Origin: an uncultured Veillonella sp.
GTDB lineage: Bacteria > Bacillota > Negativicutes > Veillonellales > Veillonellaceae
Reading direction: 5' to 3'
NCBI GenBank assembly: GCA_900544365.1
Contig: UQVF01000006.1
Span: 1 to 55,889, forward strand
Length of the DNA stretch: 55,889 nt
The notes under the pieces are model-generated. The model searched no databases. It had not been told where the DNA came from and was given only the letters and a program-made list of their open reading frames with translations. Of the stretch, positions 17,339-26,715 are shown in pieces; positions within the stretch are counted from its first letter, which is position 1; each line of letters starts with the position of its first letter. The translations under genes were made by a program, and so were the position numbers.

Positions 17339-18082
17339 TTACATCACCATTCCGCCGTCTACATTGAGAACTTGGCCAGTAATATAACTTGCAAAGTCAG
17401 ACGCTAAAAACGTTACTACACTAGCAATTTCTTCCGGTTGACCCATGCGACCAAACGGCACAGTAGCTGCAATACCTTCTTTAATTTTTTCAGGTAACAC
17501 ATCTGTCATTGCTGTTTCAATAAATCCTGGTGCTACGGCATTTACAGTAATACCACGAGCTGCTAATTCTTTGGCACAAGTTTTGGTAAAGCCAATTACC
17601 CCTGCTTTAGCAGCGGCATAATTGGCCTGACCCACATTACCAGTAACACCAGATACAGATGTCATATTGATAATGCGACCAGCACGTTGTTTTACCATAA
17701 GCTTAGCAACTGCTTTAGTCACAAGGTATACACCTTTTAAGTTAATGTTTAATACTTCATCCCAATCGGAATCTTTCATGCGAATCAATAATCCGTCACG
17801 AGTGATGCCTGCATTATTTACAAGAATATCGATATGACCAAATGTCGCAATTGCTTCATCTACCATGGCTTGTACATCGTCTGCATCGCCTACATTAGCT
17901 TTAATTTTGATAGCCTTACGGCCCAATGCTTCAATTTTTTCAACAGTTTCTTGTGCTACTGCTTCATTACCAATAAAGTTTACAACTACATCTGCTCCAG
18001 CTTTTGCTAATTCAATAGCAGTGGCTTGTCCGATACCACGGGAAGCACCTGTAACTAAAGCTACTTTACCTGTTAAATTCAT
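17339..18082 (-). CDS. fabG: 3-oxoacyl-ACP reductase
   Basis: FabG reduces 3-oxoacyl-ACP with NADPH. The 247-residue short-chain dehydrogenase has the cofactor motif TGASRGIG, the NNAG motif, the catalytic serine in MTSVSGVTG and YAAAKAG (the Tyr-xxx-Lys pair), and the C-terminus ITGQVLNVDGGMVM. The ATG at 18082 follows AAGGAG; an upstream start at 18106 would lie inside fabD. It begins 1 base after the fabD stop. Confidence 0.97.
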   Translation of the reverse strand: MNLTGKVALVTGASRGIGQATAIELAKAGADVVVNFIGNEAVAQETVEKIEALGRKAIKIKANVGDADDVQAMVDEAIATFGHIDILVNNAGITRDGLLIRMKDSDWDEVLNINLKGVYLVTKAVAKLMVKQRAGRIINMTSVSGVTGNVGQANYAAAKAGVIGFTKTCAKELAARGITVNAVAPGFIETAMTDVLPEKIKEGIAATVPFGRMGQPEEIASVVTFLASDFASYITGQVLNVDGGMVM

Positions 18083-18083
18083 T

Positions 18084-19022
18084 TTATTCTCCTTGTAAGA
18101 ATGCAATCGCTGCTGCTAAGGATGCTTCATCTTCAACATTGGCTAATTCCATTGCTTTGTTAATTTTTTTAGTGAATCCTGTTAACACTTTACCAGGACC
18201 TACTTCTACAAATCTTGTAGCACCAAAGTCTACCATTGTAGCTACACAATCTTCCCAAAGGACTGGTGCTGCCGCTTGTTTTACTAAAGCGCTTTTAATA
18301 GTAGCACCATCTTTTAGAATTTCACCTGTAATATTCGCTACAACAGGAATTTGTGCATCTTTCACTTCGATTTTATCTAATTCTTCTTGTAAACGTTTTG
18401 CTGCTGGTTCCATTAAACGACTGTGGAAAGGAGCACTGACTGGCAACATAACAGCACGTTTAGCACCAGCTTCTTTCATTTTTTCAGCTGCTACTTCTAC
18501 GGCTTTTGTAGCACCAGCAATCACGATTTGTCCTGGACAGTTGAAGTTAACAGCTTGCACAGAGCCTACAGTATCGTTCACTTCTCCACAGATGCGAACT
18601 ACGTCTTCACGAGGTAATGCTAAGATCGCAGCCATTGCGCCTTCACCCAATGGTACAGCTTCTTGCATATATTCTCCACGTTTATGCACTACGTATACAG
18701 CATCTTTAAAATCAAGAACACCTGCTGCTACTAAGGCACTATATTCACCAAGGCTATGACCGCCTACGATATCAGGTGTAAAGCCTTTTTCTTTTAAAAT
18801 TTCATAGCATGCCACACTAGCTGTTAAAATCGCAGGTTGTGTGTTTGCTGTTTTTACTAATTCCGTATCTGGACCTTCAAAACATAATTGTGAAATAGAA
18901 TATCCCAATGCTTCATCTGCTTGTGCAAAACGCTCTCTTACGATAGGATACGCTTCGTACAAATCTTTCAACATACCCACTTTTTGAGACCCTTGACCAG
19001 GGAATACAAATGCTGTTTTCAT
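18084..19022 (-). CDS. fabD: Malonyl-CoA:ACP transacylase
   Basis: FabD moves malonyl from CoA to ACP. The 312 residues contain the opening FPGQGSQKVGM, the nucleophile GHSLGEYSALVAAG, the conserved QPAILTAS and the catalytic histidine in APFHSRLMEPA. It is the usual length for the family. It sits between fabK and fabG, with AGGAGGAAA before the ATG. Confidence 0.97.
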   Translation of the reverse strand: MKTAFVFPGQGSQKVGMLKDLYEAYPIVRERFAQADEALGYSISQLCFEGPDTELVKTANTQPAILTASVACYEILKEKGFTPDIVGGHSLGEYSALVAAGVLDFKDAVYVVHKRGEYMQEAVPLGEGAMAAILALPREDVVRICGEVNDTVGSVQAVNFNCPGQIVIAGATKAVEVAAEKMKEAGAKRAVMLPVSAPFHSRLMEPAAKRLQEELDKIEVKDAQIPVVANITGEILKDGATIKSALVKQAAAPVLWEDCVATMVDFGATRFVEVGPGKVLTGFTKKINKAMELANVEDEASLAAAIAFLQGE

Positions 19023-19037
19023 AAGGTTTCCTCCTGC

Positions 19038-19982
19038 TTATCGGATAACAGATTTTAAGTTCAACATTACTTCTTCTGCTTCACGAACAATATCTTGAAT
19101 GATTGTTGCGCAAGGTTTAATGTCAGTCAACATACCTGCAATTTGTCCAATCATAACGGAACCGTTTTTAGTTTCCCCTTCAATGGCAGCTTTTCTAAGT
19201 GTACCAGCACCTAGATTTTCAAGAGCTTCTTTTGGTGCGCCACTGAACTCAAGGGATTGATATTTACGAGCTAATAAATTCTCAATGATACGAACTGGAT
19301 GACCTGTTGTCAAGCCTGTCATCACTGTGGAACGATCTTTTGCTTTCAATACAGCTTCTTTATAGTTTTCATGGGCAATACATTCTTCAGATACTACGAA
19401 ACGAGAACCCATTTGAACTGCACTAGCGCCCAATGCTAAGGCTGCTGCCATACCGCGACCATCTGCAATACCACCAGCTGCGATAACAGGTACGTCCACA
19501 GCATCTACGATTTGAGGGATTAAGCACATAGTTGTAATATCTCCTACGTGACCGCCAGACTCAGTACCTTCTGCAATGACTGCATCAATACCGCCACGAA
19601 GTAAACGTTTCGCTAATAATACAGAAGCTACTACAGGAATTACTTTTGTACCGATTTCTTTGAAAGCTGGTACCCATGCAGATGGATTACCTGCTCCAGT
19701 TGTGATGACTGGTACGCGTTCTTCTAAAGCAACTTCCATAACTTCATTCACAAATGGAGACATTAACATAATGTTACAACCATATGGCTTGCTTGTGCGT
19801 TCTTTTAATTTATGAATTTCTGCACGGAATACATCAGGAGGCATATGTCCTGCACCAATAATTCCCAAACCACCTGCTTCAGATACAGCAGCTGCTAATT
19901 CAGCTGTACCTAACCAAGCCATACCACCTTGAAGAACGGGATACTCTATCCCTAACAAATCACAAATATCAGTCTTAATCAT
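19038..19982 (-). CDS. fabK: Enoyl-ACP reductase II (FMN-dependent)
   Basis: FabK carries out the last reduction of each elongation cycle with FMN and NAD(P)H, in place of FabI. The 314 residues start YPVLQGGMAWLGTAELA and show GTESGGHVGD, AAGGIADGRGM and GASAVQMGSRF, which bind the flavin. No fabI or fabL is in the window. Organisms that depend on FabK are known to tolerate triclosan. This gene is followed by fabD in the same operon, which supports the enoyl reductase role over nitronate oxidation. Confidence 0.93.
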   Translation of the reverse strand: MIKTDICDLLGIEYPVLQGGMAWLGTAELAAAVSEAGGLGIIGAGHMPPDVFRAEIHKLKERTSKPYGCNIMLMSPFVNEVMEVALEERVPVITTGAGNPSAWVPAFKEIGTKVIPVVASVLLAKRLLRGGIDAVIAEGTESGGHVGDITTMCLIPQIVDAVDVPVIAAGGIADGRGMAAALALGASAVQMGSRFVVSEECIAHENYKEAVLKAKDRSTVMTGLTTGHPVRIIENLLARKYQSLEFSGAPKEALENLGAGTLRKAAIEGETKNGSVMIGQIAGMLTDIKPCATIIQDIVREAEEVMLNLKSVIR

Positions 19983-19992
19983 CTTTTCCTCC

Positions 19993-20988
19993 TTAGCACC
20001 ATTTCATTACTAGACTTGCCCAAGTTAATCCTGCACCAAATCCAGCAACGGCAAGATTATCACCTTTTTGCAATTTTCCTGCACGTACTGCTTCATCTAA
20101 AGCAATCGCAATGGATGCTGCTGATGTGTTTCCATACTTAGGTAAATTAATAAATACTTTATCTTCTGTCAGATGCAAACGATCTGCTGCAGATTTGATA
20201 ATGCGAGTATTCGCTTGATGTGGAATGAAGAAATCTAATTCTTCCACTTTCATATTTGCCATTTCTAGCGCTTTCAATACAGTTTTGCCCATTGTTTTTA
20301 CAGCAAATTTATATACTTCTTGTCCATTCATATGAATGAAGGTAAGCCCCTCTTCACGACGCTCTGTGGTCGGTGGCAATGCCGTACCTCCAGATGGAAT
20401 ACATAGATGCATTCCGCCACTTCCGTCAGCCCCCATATCCATACCGAGCATACCATAGCCTTCTTCTACTGAAGATACTACAGCGGCTCCAGCACCGTCA
20501 CCGAAAAGAACACATGTATTGCGATCTTCCCAGTTTACTACACGAGATAATACTTCAACACCTACTACAAGCACATTTTTAAACAATCCTGCATTGATAT
20601 AGGAACTAGCTGTAATCAAAGAGTATACATATCCTGAGCAAGCTGCAGATAAATCAAAGGCTGCTGCTTTTGTAGCCCCTAAATTGGCTTGGACTAAGCA
20701 TGCTGTAGATGGAATTGCCATATCGCCTGTTAATGTGGCAACAATGATACAATCGATATCTTCTGCTGTTAACTTAGCAGCTTCTAAGGCTTTTTTTGCC
20801 GCTTCTGTAGCCATATCTGAAGCATTTACACCTTCTGGTGCAATTCTACGTTCTTTAATGCCGGTTCTTTCTTGAATCCAAGCATCGCTAGTATCTACCA
20901 TTTTTTCTAAGTCTGCATTTGTAAGAACTTTTTCTGGCACATAGCTACCGGTACCAATAATTCCGACTGGCTTATTCAGCATTGTCAT
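19993..20988 (-). CDS. fabH: 3-oxoacyl-ACP synthase III
   Basis: FabH starts fatty-acid synthesis by condensing acetyl-CoA or a branched acyl-CoA with malonyl-ACP. Of 331 residues, the active cysteine lies in SAACSGYVYSL, the histidine in IPHQANTRI and the asparagine in GNTSAASI. The ATG at 20988 overlaps the plsX end by 17 bases, pointing to coupled translation. A second ATG two codons later is also possible. Confidence 0.96.
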   Translation of the reverse strand: MTMLNKPVGIIGTGSYVPEKVLTNADLEKMVDTSDAWIQERTGIKERRIAPEGVNASDMATEAAKKALEAAKLTAEDIDCIIVATLTGDMAIPSTACLVQANLGATKAAAFDLSAACSGYVYSLITASSYINAGLFKNVLVVGVEVLSRVVNWEDRNTCVLFGDGAGAAVVSSVEEGYGMLGMDMGADGSGGMHLCIPSGGTALPPTTERREEGLTFIHMNGQEVYKFAVKTMGKTVLKALEMANMKVEELDFFIPHQANTRIIKSAADRLHLTEDKVFINLPKYGNTSAASIAIALDEAVRAGKLQKGDNLAVAGFGAGLTWASLVMKWC

Positions 20989-22000
20989 ATGTTAGGGTCC
21001 CTTCTTCTTCAATACTTGAGGAAATATGTTCAATCAATTTCCGTTCTACTAGATCTCCAGCAATTTTAATTGCTGTCATAATTTCCTTAGATTTAGAGCT
21101 ACCATGGCAAATAATAAATACACCATTTACCCCTAATAGAGGTGCTCCGCCATTTTCTGTGTGATCTAGTCGTTTTTTTATTTTCTTAAACACAGGAACA
21201 ATCAATAAGGCTCCTAGTTTAGAGATAATGCTACTTTGTTTGATGCCTTCTTTTAGAATATCTTGTACCACAGATACAAGACCTTCTGCAAATTTAAGCA
21301 CCACATTACCTACAAATCCATCACATACTACTACATCTACCGTTCCTTTTGGAATATCACGGCCTTCCACATTCCCTTTAAAAGGGATTGTTTTCAGTTT
21401 TTGTAGTAACGGATAGGTTTCTAAGACAACTTCATTTCCTTTAGTGGATTCTTCACCAATATTTAACAAGCCCACAGTTGGGTTAGGTTTACCAAGTAAT
21501 AACTGCGCATAGTTATATCCCATGATAGCCCCTTGCACTAGATGTTTTGGCTTACTATTCGCATTAGCACCAGAATCTAGCATAATTGTCACGCCATTCG
21601 CTGTTGGTAATGGTGTAGCAATACAAGGGCGCTCAATCCCTTTGATTCTTCCCAAACCTAATAGAGCCGATGCTACAGCTGCTCCAGTACTACCTGGTGC
21701 AATCACCGCATCACATACCTTTTCACGAACTAAACGTGTAGCCACTGCAATGGACGCATCTTTCTTCTTGCGCAAGGCAATACTAGGATGCTCATGCATT
21801 TCTATGACTTCACTAGCATGATGAATGGAGATTCTTGGATTCTCCAGTTCACCTTCTGCTTCCAAAATTTCTTTTATTTTACTTTCATCACCGACAAGCA
21901 CGATATCCATAGTATCGTATTCGTGCACAGCGGCAATAGAGCCTAAGACTATTTCGAGGGGGGCAAAATCGCCACCCATAGCATCTACTGCAATCTTCAT
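20972..22000 (-). CDS. plsX: Phosphate acyltransferase PlsX
   Basis: PlsX converts acyl-ACP to acyl-phosphate, the donor for PlsY in phospholipid synthesis. The 342-residue sequence opens MKIAVDAMGGDFAP and has GSTGAAVAS, LDSGANANSKP and VCDGFVGNVVLK, all typical of the family. It lies between fapR and fabH, linking fatty-acid synthesis to membrane lipid assembly, and starts 9 bases after the fapR stop. Confidence 0.96.
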   Translation of the reverse strand: MKIAVDAMGGDFAPLEIVLGSIAAVHEYDTMDIVLVGDESKIKEILEAEGELENPRISIHHASEVIEMHEHPSIALRKKKDASIAVATRLVREKVCDAVIAPGSTGAAVASALLGLGRIKGIERPCIATPLPTANGVTIMLDSGANANSKPKHLVQGAIMGYNYAQLLLGKPNPTVGLLNIGEESTKGNEVVLETYPLLQKLKTIPFKGNVEGRDIPKGTVDVVVCDGFVGNVVLKFAEGLVSVVQDILKEGIKQSSIISKLGALLIVPVFKKIKKRLDHTENGGAPLLGVNGVFIICHGSSKSKEIMTAIKIAGDLVERKLIEHISSSIEEEGTLTYDNAE

Positions 22001-22009
22001 AATTCACCC

Positions 22010-22564
22010 TTATTCTATCACAGATTCCATAATAAATTTAGCGCGAAACACTTCTTTTATGGTATCTTTGATTGTTACTTTTATAAAGAATTTTTCTCCT
22101 CGTTGTCGCACTAATTCAGCTTTTGCTGCTAAATTAACATCGCTTTTAACGAGACTCTTATATTTAATATTTCCAACTCCAGCAATCATTGTAGGAACCC
22201 CTACAATAGCTCTTGCCAACGAGTTAGCCTGGGCGTATAAATATTGTGCCTCCACATAGCCTGAGCGATCTAGCATCTCTTTTGTAGTGCGAAGAACACT
22301 GATGCCATATTGTCCTACTGCTAAATCAATGACATCTCCTACTACATCTGCCCGATCAATATGCTGTCTGTCATCAGAATGCTCCTGTGCCATTGCCTTA
22401 ATCCGTTCACGTAACTCAGGAATGCCTAATGCCAAACGATCCAATCGAATGGTCGGAACACTAACTCCAAAATATGTGGCCAATTCCTCATCCGTCGTGA
22501 AGGGACTTATATTCAGTTTTTCGCGCAATAACTGTTGTCGTTCTTCCTTCTTTATACGACTCAT
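22010..22564 (-). CDS. fapR: Fatty-acid and phospholipid synthesis repressor FapR
   Basis: FapR represses the fatty-acid genes and is released by malonyl-CoA. The start is taken at the ATG at 22564 (MSRIKKEERQ), which follows AAGGTGG, giving 184 residues. The N-terminal helix-turn-helix is DEELATYFGVSVPTIRLDRL, the C-terminal half is the hot-dog fold that binds malonyl-CoA (DRQHIDRADVVGDVIDL; ANSLARAIVGVPTMIAG). It is the first gene of the operon and is probably autoregulated through the palindrome at 22576-22592. Confidence 0.94.
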   Translation of the reverse strand: MSRIKKEERQQLLREKLNISPFTTDEELATYFGVSVPTIRLDRLALGIPELRERIKAMAQEHSDDRQHIDRADVVGDVIDLAVGQYGISVLRTTKEMLDRSGYVEAQYLYAQANSLARAIVGVPTMIAGVGNIKYKSLVKSDVNLAAKAELVRQRGEKFFIKVTIKDTIKEVFRAKFIMESVIE

Positions 22565-22575
22565 ATAACCACCTT

Positions 22576-22592
22576 TTATGACCAAGTAATAA
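22576..22592. promoter_or_regulatory. Probable FapR operator
   Basis: TTATTACTTGGTCATAA on the minus strand is a near-palindrome. By my reckoning it agrees at about 14 of 17 positions with the FapR consensus I recall (TTAGTACCTRRTNCTAA). It lies just downstream of the -10 and before the fapR ribosome site, so a bound repressor would block initiation. The match was made by eye from memory. Confidence 0.6.
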
Positions 22593-22604
22593 TACTTCCA
22601 TACA

Positions 22605-22634
22605 ATTATACTCTAAAATGATAATAGTATGCAA
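22605..22634 (-). promoter_or_regulatory. Promoter of the fapR fatty-acid operon
   Basis: On the minus strand TTGCAT, an 18-base spacer, and a perfect TATAAT. It lies in the gap between the stop of the exported protein gene (22668) and fapR. A small palindrome CTATGCA/TGCATAG at 22649-22667 sits just upstream. Confidence 0.75.
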
Positions 22635-22667
22635 GCTTTTCTTTATTACTATGCAAAATATGCATAG

Positions 22668-23816
22668 CTATTTGAGAATGGTCAACGTTCCTTCATTCCT
22701 TCTTACATGGATTGGTGCGCTTCTATCCATTGTAGCAGGTCTACGGTCTACTACTTTAATATACCCTTTTAATACATCCACTACGATAGGATATACATCT
22801 TCTTGGTATATGATACCCGCCGTTTCTGGAGTATCCCCACCAATGATATTTTGAATGTGGCTTCCTGTAAAAGCATATCCTTTCCCTGTAGCCAACAGCA
22901 GTTCTTCATGACCAGTACGATGTCGCTTAGCTCCAATCCACTGATGATGCCAAGCGGCATTATTTTTTAATACTAAGGTAATACCTGATTGATGAGGATT
23001 AATGCCACTTTCAGCAAATTCATTTAAAGCTCCACCAGTCCAATTGGAGTCCTTTGTGCCAAGATTCATCGCGATATAGGAGCCATGACGACCTGGATTA
23101 GGGTTCAACCCATAATTTTTATTAAGCACACCAAGATTACCCGTCACTTGTACTGTCGGATACTGATCAACCTGCTCCACAGAAGAAATCATTGTGCTTG
23201 TATAGGTATCAGCTAATCGGTTAGTGCCAATACCAATGCTACCTTCTTCGACAATAGCAGCATACACATCTGCTTGCTCAAATGGCACAGTTTCAATTTT
23301 CACAGGACCATCTAAGGTAATATAACTATCTTTATTAGCTTGTACCCCATTGCCAACGGCTTGAATCACCGTGGGCCCATGAACGACCACCTTTGTATCA
23401 TACTTAGGGTCATCAATCTGTTTACGCCCAAAGCCTGCGTAGATGCCACTCATGTAATAATGAGCCATTTCATCCGCTTGGTCATAGGGATGACCATTAC
23501 TTAGATCTACTTGCAAACCCTTGTGGACAGTTAACTTCGTACCATCCAATACATAAATACCAGTTACATTATGATGCTTCTGCTGCACCGTGTCATACCC
23601 TACACCATTTACCTTAATATGTAGCCCCTCTGGATAGTTGAGTACCTCATGGTATTTGCGCATCGCCACAGCTCGCCCCTCTGTGCTTACCTCAATGATC
23701 TCCGGTTGCGTCACAACCTGTTGAAAGCCTACCTCTGCCGACGCTCCATACACAAATGGTACAGTGCTCAAACATGCCATAACAAGTCCTGCTAGTACAT
23801 TTCGCTTATCATTCAT
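22668..23816 (-). CDS. Exported adhesin-like protein, passenger without a barrel
   Basis: A 382-residue protein with a clear signal peptide (hydrophobic VLAGLVMACLSTVPFVYG, cleavage near ASA). The rest is rich in Gly, Asn, Val and Thr, with short repeating strands such as VVVHGPTVIQAVGNGVQAN and YPTVQVTGNLGVLN. This looks like the beta-helix passenger part of type V autotransporters, which are abundant in Veillonella. There is no C-terminal beta-barrel and no terminal aromatic residue: it ends GTLTILK. It may be a remnant of a larger autotransporter, or a passenger secreted on its own. No partner lies next to it. Function unknown. Confidence 0.7.
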   Translation of the reverse strand: MNDKRNVLAGLVMACLSTVPFVYGASAEVGFQQVVTQPEIIEVSTEGRAVAMRKYHEVLNYPEGLHIKVNGVGYDTVQQKHHNVTGIYVLDGTKLTVHKGLQVDLSNGHPYDQADEMAHYYMSGIYAGFGRKQIDDPKYDTKVVVHGPTVIQAVGNGVQANKDSYITLDGPVKIETVPFEQADVYAAIVEEGSIGIGTNRLADTYTSTMISSVEQVDQYPTVQVTGNLGVLNKNYGLNPNPGRHGSYIAMNLGTKDSNWTGGALNEFAESGINPHQSGITLVLKNNAAWHHQWIGAKRHRTGHEELLLATGKGYAFTGSHIQNIIGGDTPETAGIIYQEDVYPIVVDVLKGYIKVVDRRPATMDRSAPIHVRRNEGTLTILK

Positions 23817-23874
23817 ACATACTCCCCTTACGAATCACTTGGACCTCTACTATGAATATCTTTATATCCTCTTT

Positions 23875-23883
23875 AGTATACCA
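23875..23883 (-). promoter_or_regulatory. Extended -10 promoter of the exported protein gene
   Basis: TGG directly followed by TATACT on the minus strand, about 60 bases before the ATG at 23816. The -35 region is weak. This matches other extended -10 promoters in the window. Confidence 0.5.
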
Positions 23884-23950
23884 TTGGTAAGAGCCATTGC
23901 CTATGGTAGTGCTATTCCAATTGGTTATACAACATCTAGTAGGTAACAAA

Positions 23951-23979
23951 ATGAGACGCCCCTCGTCGGAACGTCTCAT
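23951..23979 (-). terminator. Terminator after the TonB-dependent receptor
   Basis: ATGAGACG pairs with CGTCTCAT in an 8-bp stem, followed on the minus strand by TTTTG. It lies 21 bases past the receptor stop codon. Confidence 0.75.
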
Positions 23980-23999
23980 ATTATTAATATTATATTGTA

Positions 24000-26261
24000 T
24001 TAGAATTTGAATTTCATACTTGCAGAATATGTGCGGCCTGCTGTTGCTTCTCTCGCATAGTATTCACGATTGAAGATATTTTGTACGCCGAATTGCAATG
24101 TCGCTTCTTTGGATACTTTGTAATTTACGGACGCATTAGTCAAGAAGTACGCATCTTCTGACTCTGGCTCGCCACCTGCGGTATCTTTGCTGTTGCGGGA
24201 GCTAACGTATTGCATATCCCACAAGGCATTCCACTTGCCACTGTTGTATTCAAAACCACCATGGAATAGGTGCCTTGGAATTTCAAAGTTTTGCTCTTTT
24301 CCATCACTTTGATCTGTATTGTCCAAAGCTTTGCTTTCTATATATCCCATTTGCCATGTATAGTTTCCAAAGACAGACCATTTGTTAGACAACTTGTGAC
24401 GAAGTTCTAATTCTACACCACGACGTGTTTCTGATCCTATATTGATATACTTTTTGTAATCCTCAGTACCATCTGTCTTTTTAAATGTAACATATTGAAT
24501 TTTATCCTTTGTATTTACATAAAAGGCTGCTACGTTTAATTTTGTACTTTCATTCCAAGATTTTTTCAAACCAAGTTCAAAAGTATCAGAATGTTCTGGA
24601 TCTAACTCTGGATTTGCATAAATAGGAGTTTTAGATGTTTTGCCGTAACGGTACACTTGGTACAAGGTTGGCGGCGCAAAAGAATGACCATAGGATGCGT
24701 AGACGTTAGTGGAATCGTCAAGGTATCGTTCTACAGACAACTTAGGACTCACTTCAATATAAGAACCATCGTTGTGGTGTACTACATCATAGGATTTCGT
24801 TTCCTTTTTATACTCCCCATGGGATCCATCGTACTTTTTAAAATGATCTAAACGAAGTCCAGCATAAATAGCCCAATCATCGTTAGGGCGATATGTATCT
24901 TGTACAAAAACTGCCATCGTGCGAGATGCCCCTGTGTTCGTTTCACTCACGCCGTTAGGGAATACCTTAGTATCTTTAGAGCTTTTATCACGCCAATGTT
25001 GTAAAGAAATCTTTTCTTGATCAAACCGTTCTTGTTTCCAATTCAATCCCCCTACAATTTGATGTTTTCCTTGAGCCTTCCATGCCTTTTGTACATCTAG
25101 ATTATATGCTTTTCCAGGATAGAAGGAGTGAGAACCTGGTCCTTCATAATCACCAGTTGTAGCTTTTTCTGGCACAGAATAGCCATCTTTCTTTTTATCT
25201 AAATAGCCCAAAGAAATCTGCAATTTATTTGCTTCATTTTTATATTGCAAACTATGAGAATGATATTCTCGCTCTGCATCATGACCTAAGAAACTATTGC
25301 CATTAAGAGATACATATTTTTTATCACTAACCTTGATATCCCCTGTAAAAACTGTCTTTCCATTTACTGTAACCGCACTAATTGGATTGTGGTAAGAGTA
25401 CTTATGGTTCGCATATACATAGCGATAGGTTAGCGTTTCTTTGTCGCCTAGGTTCATCGTAATATAAGCAGACAAATTCTTATTATGCAAAGATTTATCC
25501 CCACGATTCCCTAACACATATTTACCACTTTTCAATTGTTCCAACGGCATATCTGGTGTAATCGCTTTTACCTTACTAGTAATTGCTTTGCTCTTGTCTG
25601 TCACAAAAAATCCCGGGAACCCATTTGTGCGACGCTCTTCTGCAGATACACCAATCGCTACCGTATCAGACACTCGAGCATCAAATCCAAGTTCATTATT
25701 CCATGTACCATAGGTACCACCATTCACCTTACCGTGCCAACGAATATCCTTGCGATCAGCTTTTGGTGCCACTTGTTTTGTTTTGATGCTGATCACACCT
25801 GCAACACCCTTGCCACCATACAAAGAGGAACTAGCACCACGCACTAATTCAATGCGTTCAATGGAATGCACAGGAATCACTTCCCAATCCACTTTATTAT
25901 TGAAAGAATTATTCATCGGCACGCCATCAACGAGTACAGATATATTTTTAGAATCGAATCCACGGATTTGTATTTCACCTGCCGAAGCTTGACTTTTATA
26001 CACTCCTGGTAATAATTGTATCGCATCTGCAACCGTATCCACTTTTCGATTTTCAATATCCTTCGCTGTCACCACAGACACCGAACTAGGCGTTTTTGAA
26101 ATATCTTGTAAGGTTCTCGTTGCCGTTACCGTTACATCTGGCAAGATCACCGTTTCTTCTACCGCTTGCGCATCATGAGCATACCCTGTATAACTGCCCA
26201 ACGCTACCGTAACCATAGATAATAATAGTAACCGCGTTGCATTTCGTTTCACTTGTTTCAT
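24000..26261 (-). CDS. TonB-dependent outer-membrane receptor
   Basis: A gated outer-membrane barrel that imports a ligand, often a siderophore, haem or cobalamin, using TonB energy. From the ATG at 26261 (MKQVKRNATRLLLL, after AAGGGAAG) it has 753 residues. A signal peptide (LLLLSMVTVALGSYTGYAHA-like) is followed by a TonB box region (ETVILPDVTVTATRT), the plug (AIQLLPGVYKSQ, IQIRGFDSKN, SVLVDGVPMN), a large barrel and the C-terminal FKF ending with aromatic residue. The plug resembles CirA/FepA-like receptors. The substrate is not readable. The promoter region overlaps an AT-rich Fur-like sequence, so iron control is plausible. Confidence 0.93.
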   Translation of the reverse strand: MKQVKRNATRLLLLSMVTVALGSYTGYAHDAQAVEETVILPDVTVTATRTLQDISKTPSSVSVVTAKDIENRKVDTVADAIQLLPGVYKSQASAGEIQIRGFDSKNISVLVDGVPMNNSFNNKVDWEVIPVHSIERIELVRGASSSLYGGKGVAGVISIKTKQVAPKADRKDIRWHGKVNGGTYGTWNNELGFDARVSDTVAIGVSAEERRTNGFPGFFVTDKSKAITSKVKAITPDMPLEQLKSGKYVLGNRGDKSLHNKNLSAYITMNLGDKETLTYRYVYANHKYSYHNPISAVTVNGKTVFTGDIKVSDKKYVSLNGNSFLGHDAEREYHSHSLQYKNEANKLQISLGYLDKKKDGYSVPEKATTGDYEGPGSHSFYPGKAYNLDVQKAWKAQGKHQIVGGLNWKQERFDQEKISLQHWRDKSSKDTKVFPNGVSETNTGASRTMAVFVQDTYRPNDDWAIYAGLRLDHFKKYDGSHGEYKKETKSYDVVHHNDGSYIEVSPKLSVERYLDDSTNVYASYGHSFAPPTLYQVYRYGKTSKTPIYANPELDPEHSDTFELGLKKSWNESTKLNVAAFYVNTKDKIQYVTFKKTDGTEDYKKYINIGSETRRGVELELRHKLSNKWSVFGNYTWQMGYIESKALDNTDQSDGKEQNFEIPRHLFHGGFEYNSGKWNALWDMQYVSSRNSKDTAGGEPESEDAYFLTNASVNYKVSKEATLQFGVQNIFNREYYAREATAGRTYSASMKFKF

Positions 26262-26306
26262 TCGTGCTTCCCTTCTTACTATAAAACAAACATTAAGTTT
26301 TCTATT

Positions 26307-26334
26307 AGTATAACATTCATTTTCAATATTACAA
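26307..26334 (-). promoter_or_regulatory. Promoter of the TonB-dependent receptor, possible Fur site
   Basis: On the minus strand TTGTAA, a 16-base spacer, then TATACT. The spacer (TATTGAAAATGAATGT) resembles part of a Fur box but matches the 19-base palindrome only loosely. The promoter call is fair; the Fur call is weak. Confidence 0.5.
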
Positions 26335-26368
26335 ATCATTTTGTGAAAATATCTTCATATATAACAAA

Positions 26369-26388
26369 AAAGCGGCCGAAGCCGCTTT
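26369..26388 (-). terminator. Terminator after rpsO
   Basis: AAAGCGGC pairs with GCCGCTTT around CGAA; on the minus strand six T follow. It is a classic GC-rich intrinsic terminator 17 bases past the rpsO stop. Confidence 0.9.
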
Positions 26389-26404
26389 CTGTAAATACGT
26401 AAAA

Positions 26405-26671
26405 TTATTTACGTAAGCCTAATTTTTCTAAGATCGCACGGTAACGTTCGATGTCTTTACGACGAAGGTAGTCAAGCATGTTACGACGTTGACCAACTAA
26501 TTTTAAAAGACCACGACGGGAATGATGATCTTTTTTGTGCTCTTTTAAATGCTCAGTTAAGTATACAATGCGGTTAGTTAAAATCGCGATTTGTACTTCT
26601 GGGGATCCAGTGTCACCTTCGTGAACAGCGAATTCTTTAATAATAGCTGCTTTAGCTTCTGTAGTTAACAT
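26405..26671 (-). CDS. rpsO: 30S ribosomal protein S15
   Basis: S15 binds the central domain of 16S rRNA early in small-subunit assembly. The 88 residues include GDTGSPEVQIAILTNRI, HKKDHHSRRGLLKLVGQRR and DYLRRKDIERYRAIL, with the usual length. It is alone in its unit, with its own promoter, leader hairpin and terminator. In many bacteria it is followed by pnp, but here pnp is 26 kb away. Confidence 0.98.
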   Translation of the reverse strand: MLTTEAKAAIIKEFAVHEGDTGSPEVQIAILTNRIVYLTEHLKEHKKDHHSRRGLLKLVGQRRNMLDYLRRKDIERYRAILEKLGLRK

Positions 26672-26715
26672 GTTTCATGTCCTCCTAAAAATTACAATTC
26701 CATAGGCCAAAGTAA

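Noticed and set aside
26313..26328. Full Fur box at the TonB-receptor promoter
   Set aside because: Only a partial, non-palindromic match; kept as a weak note, not a feature of its own.
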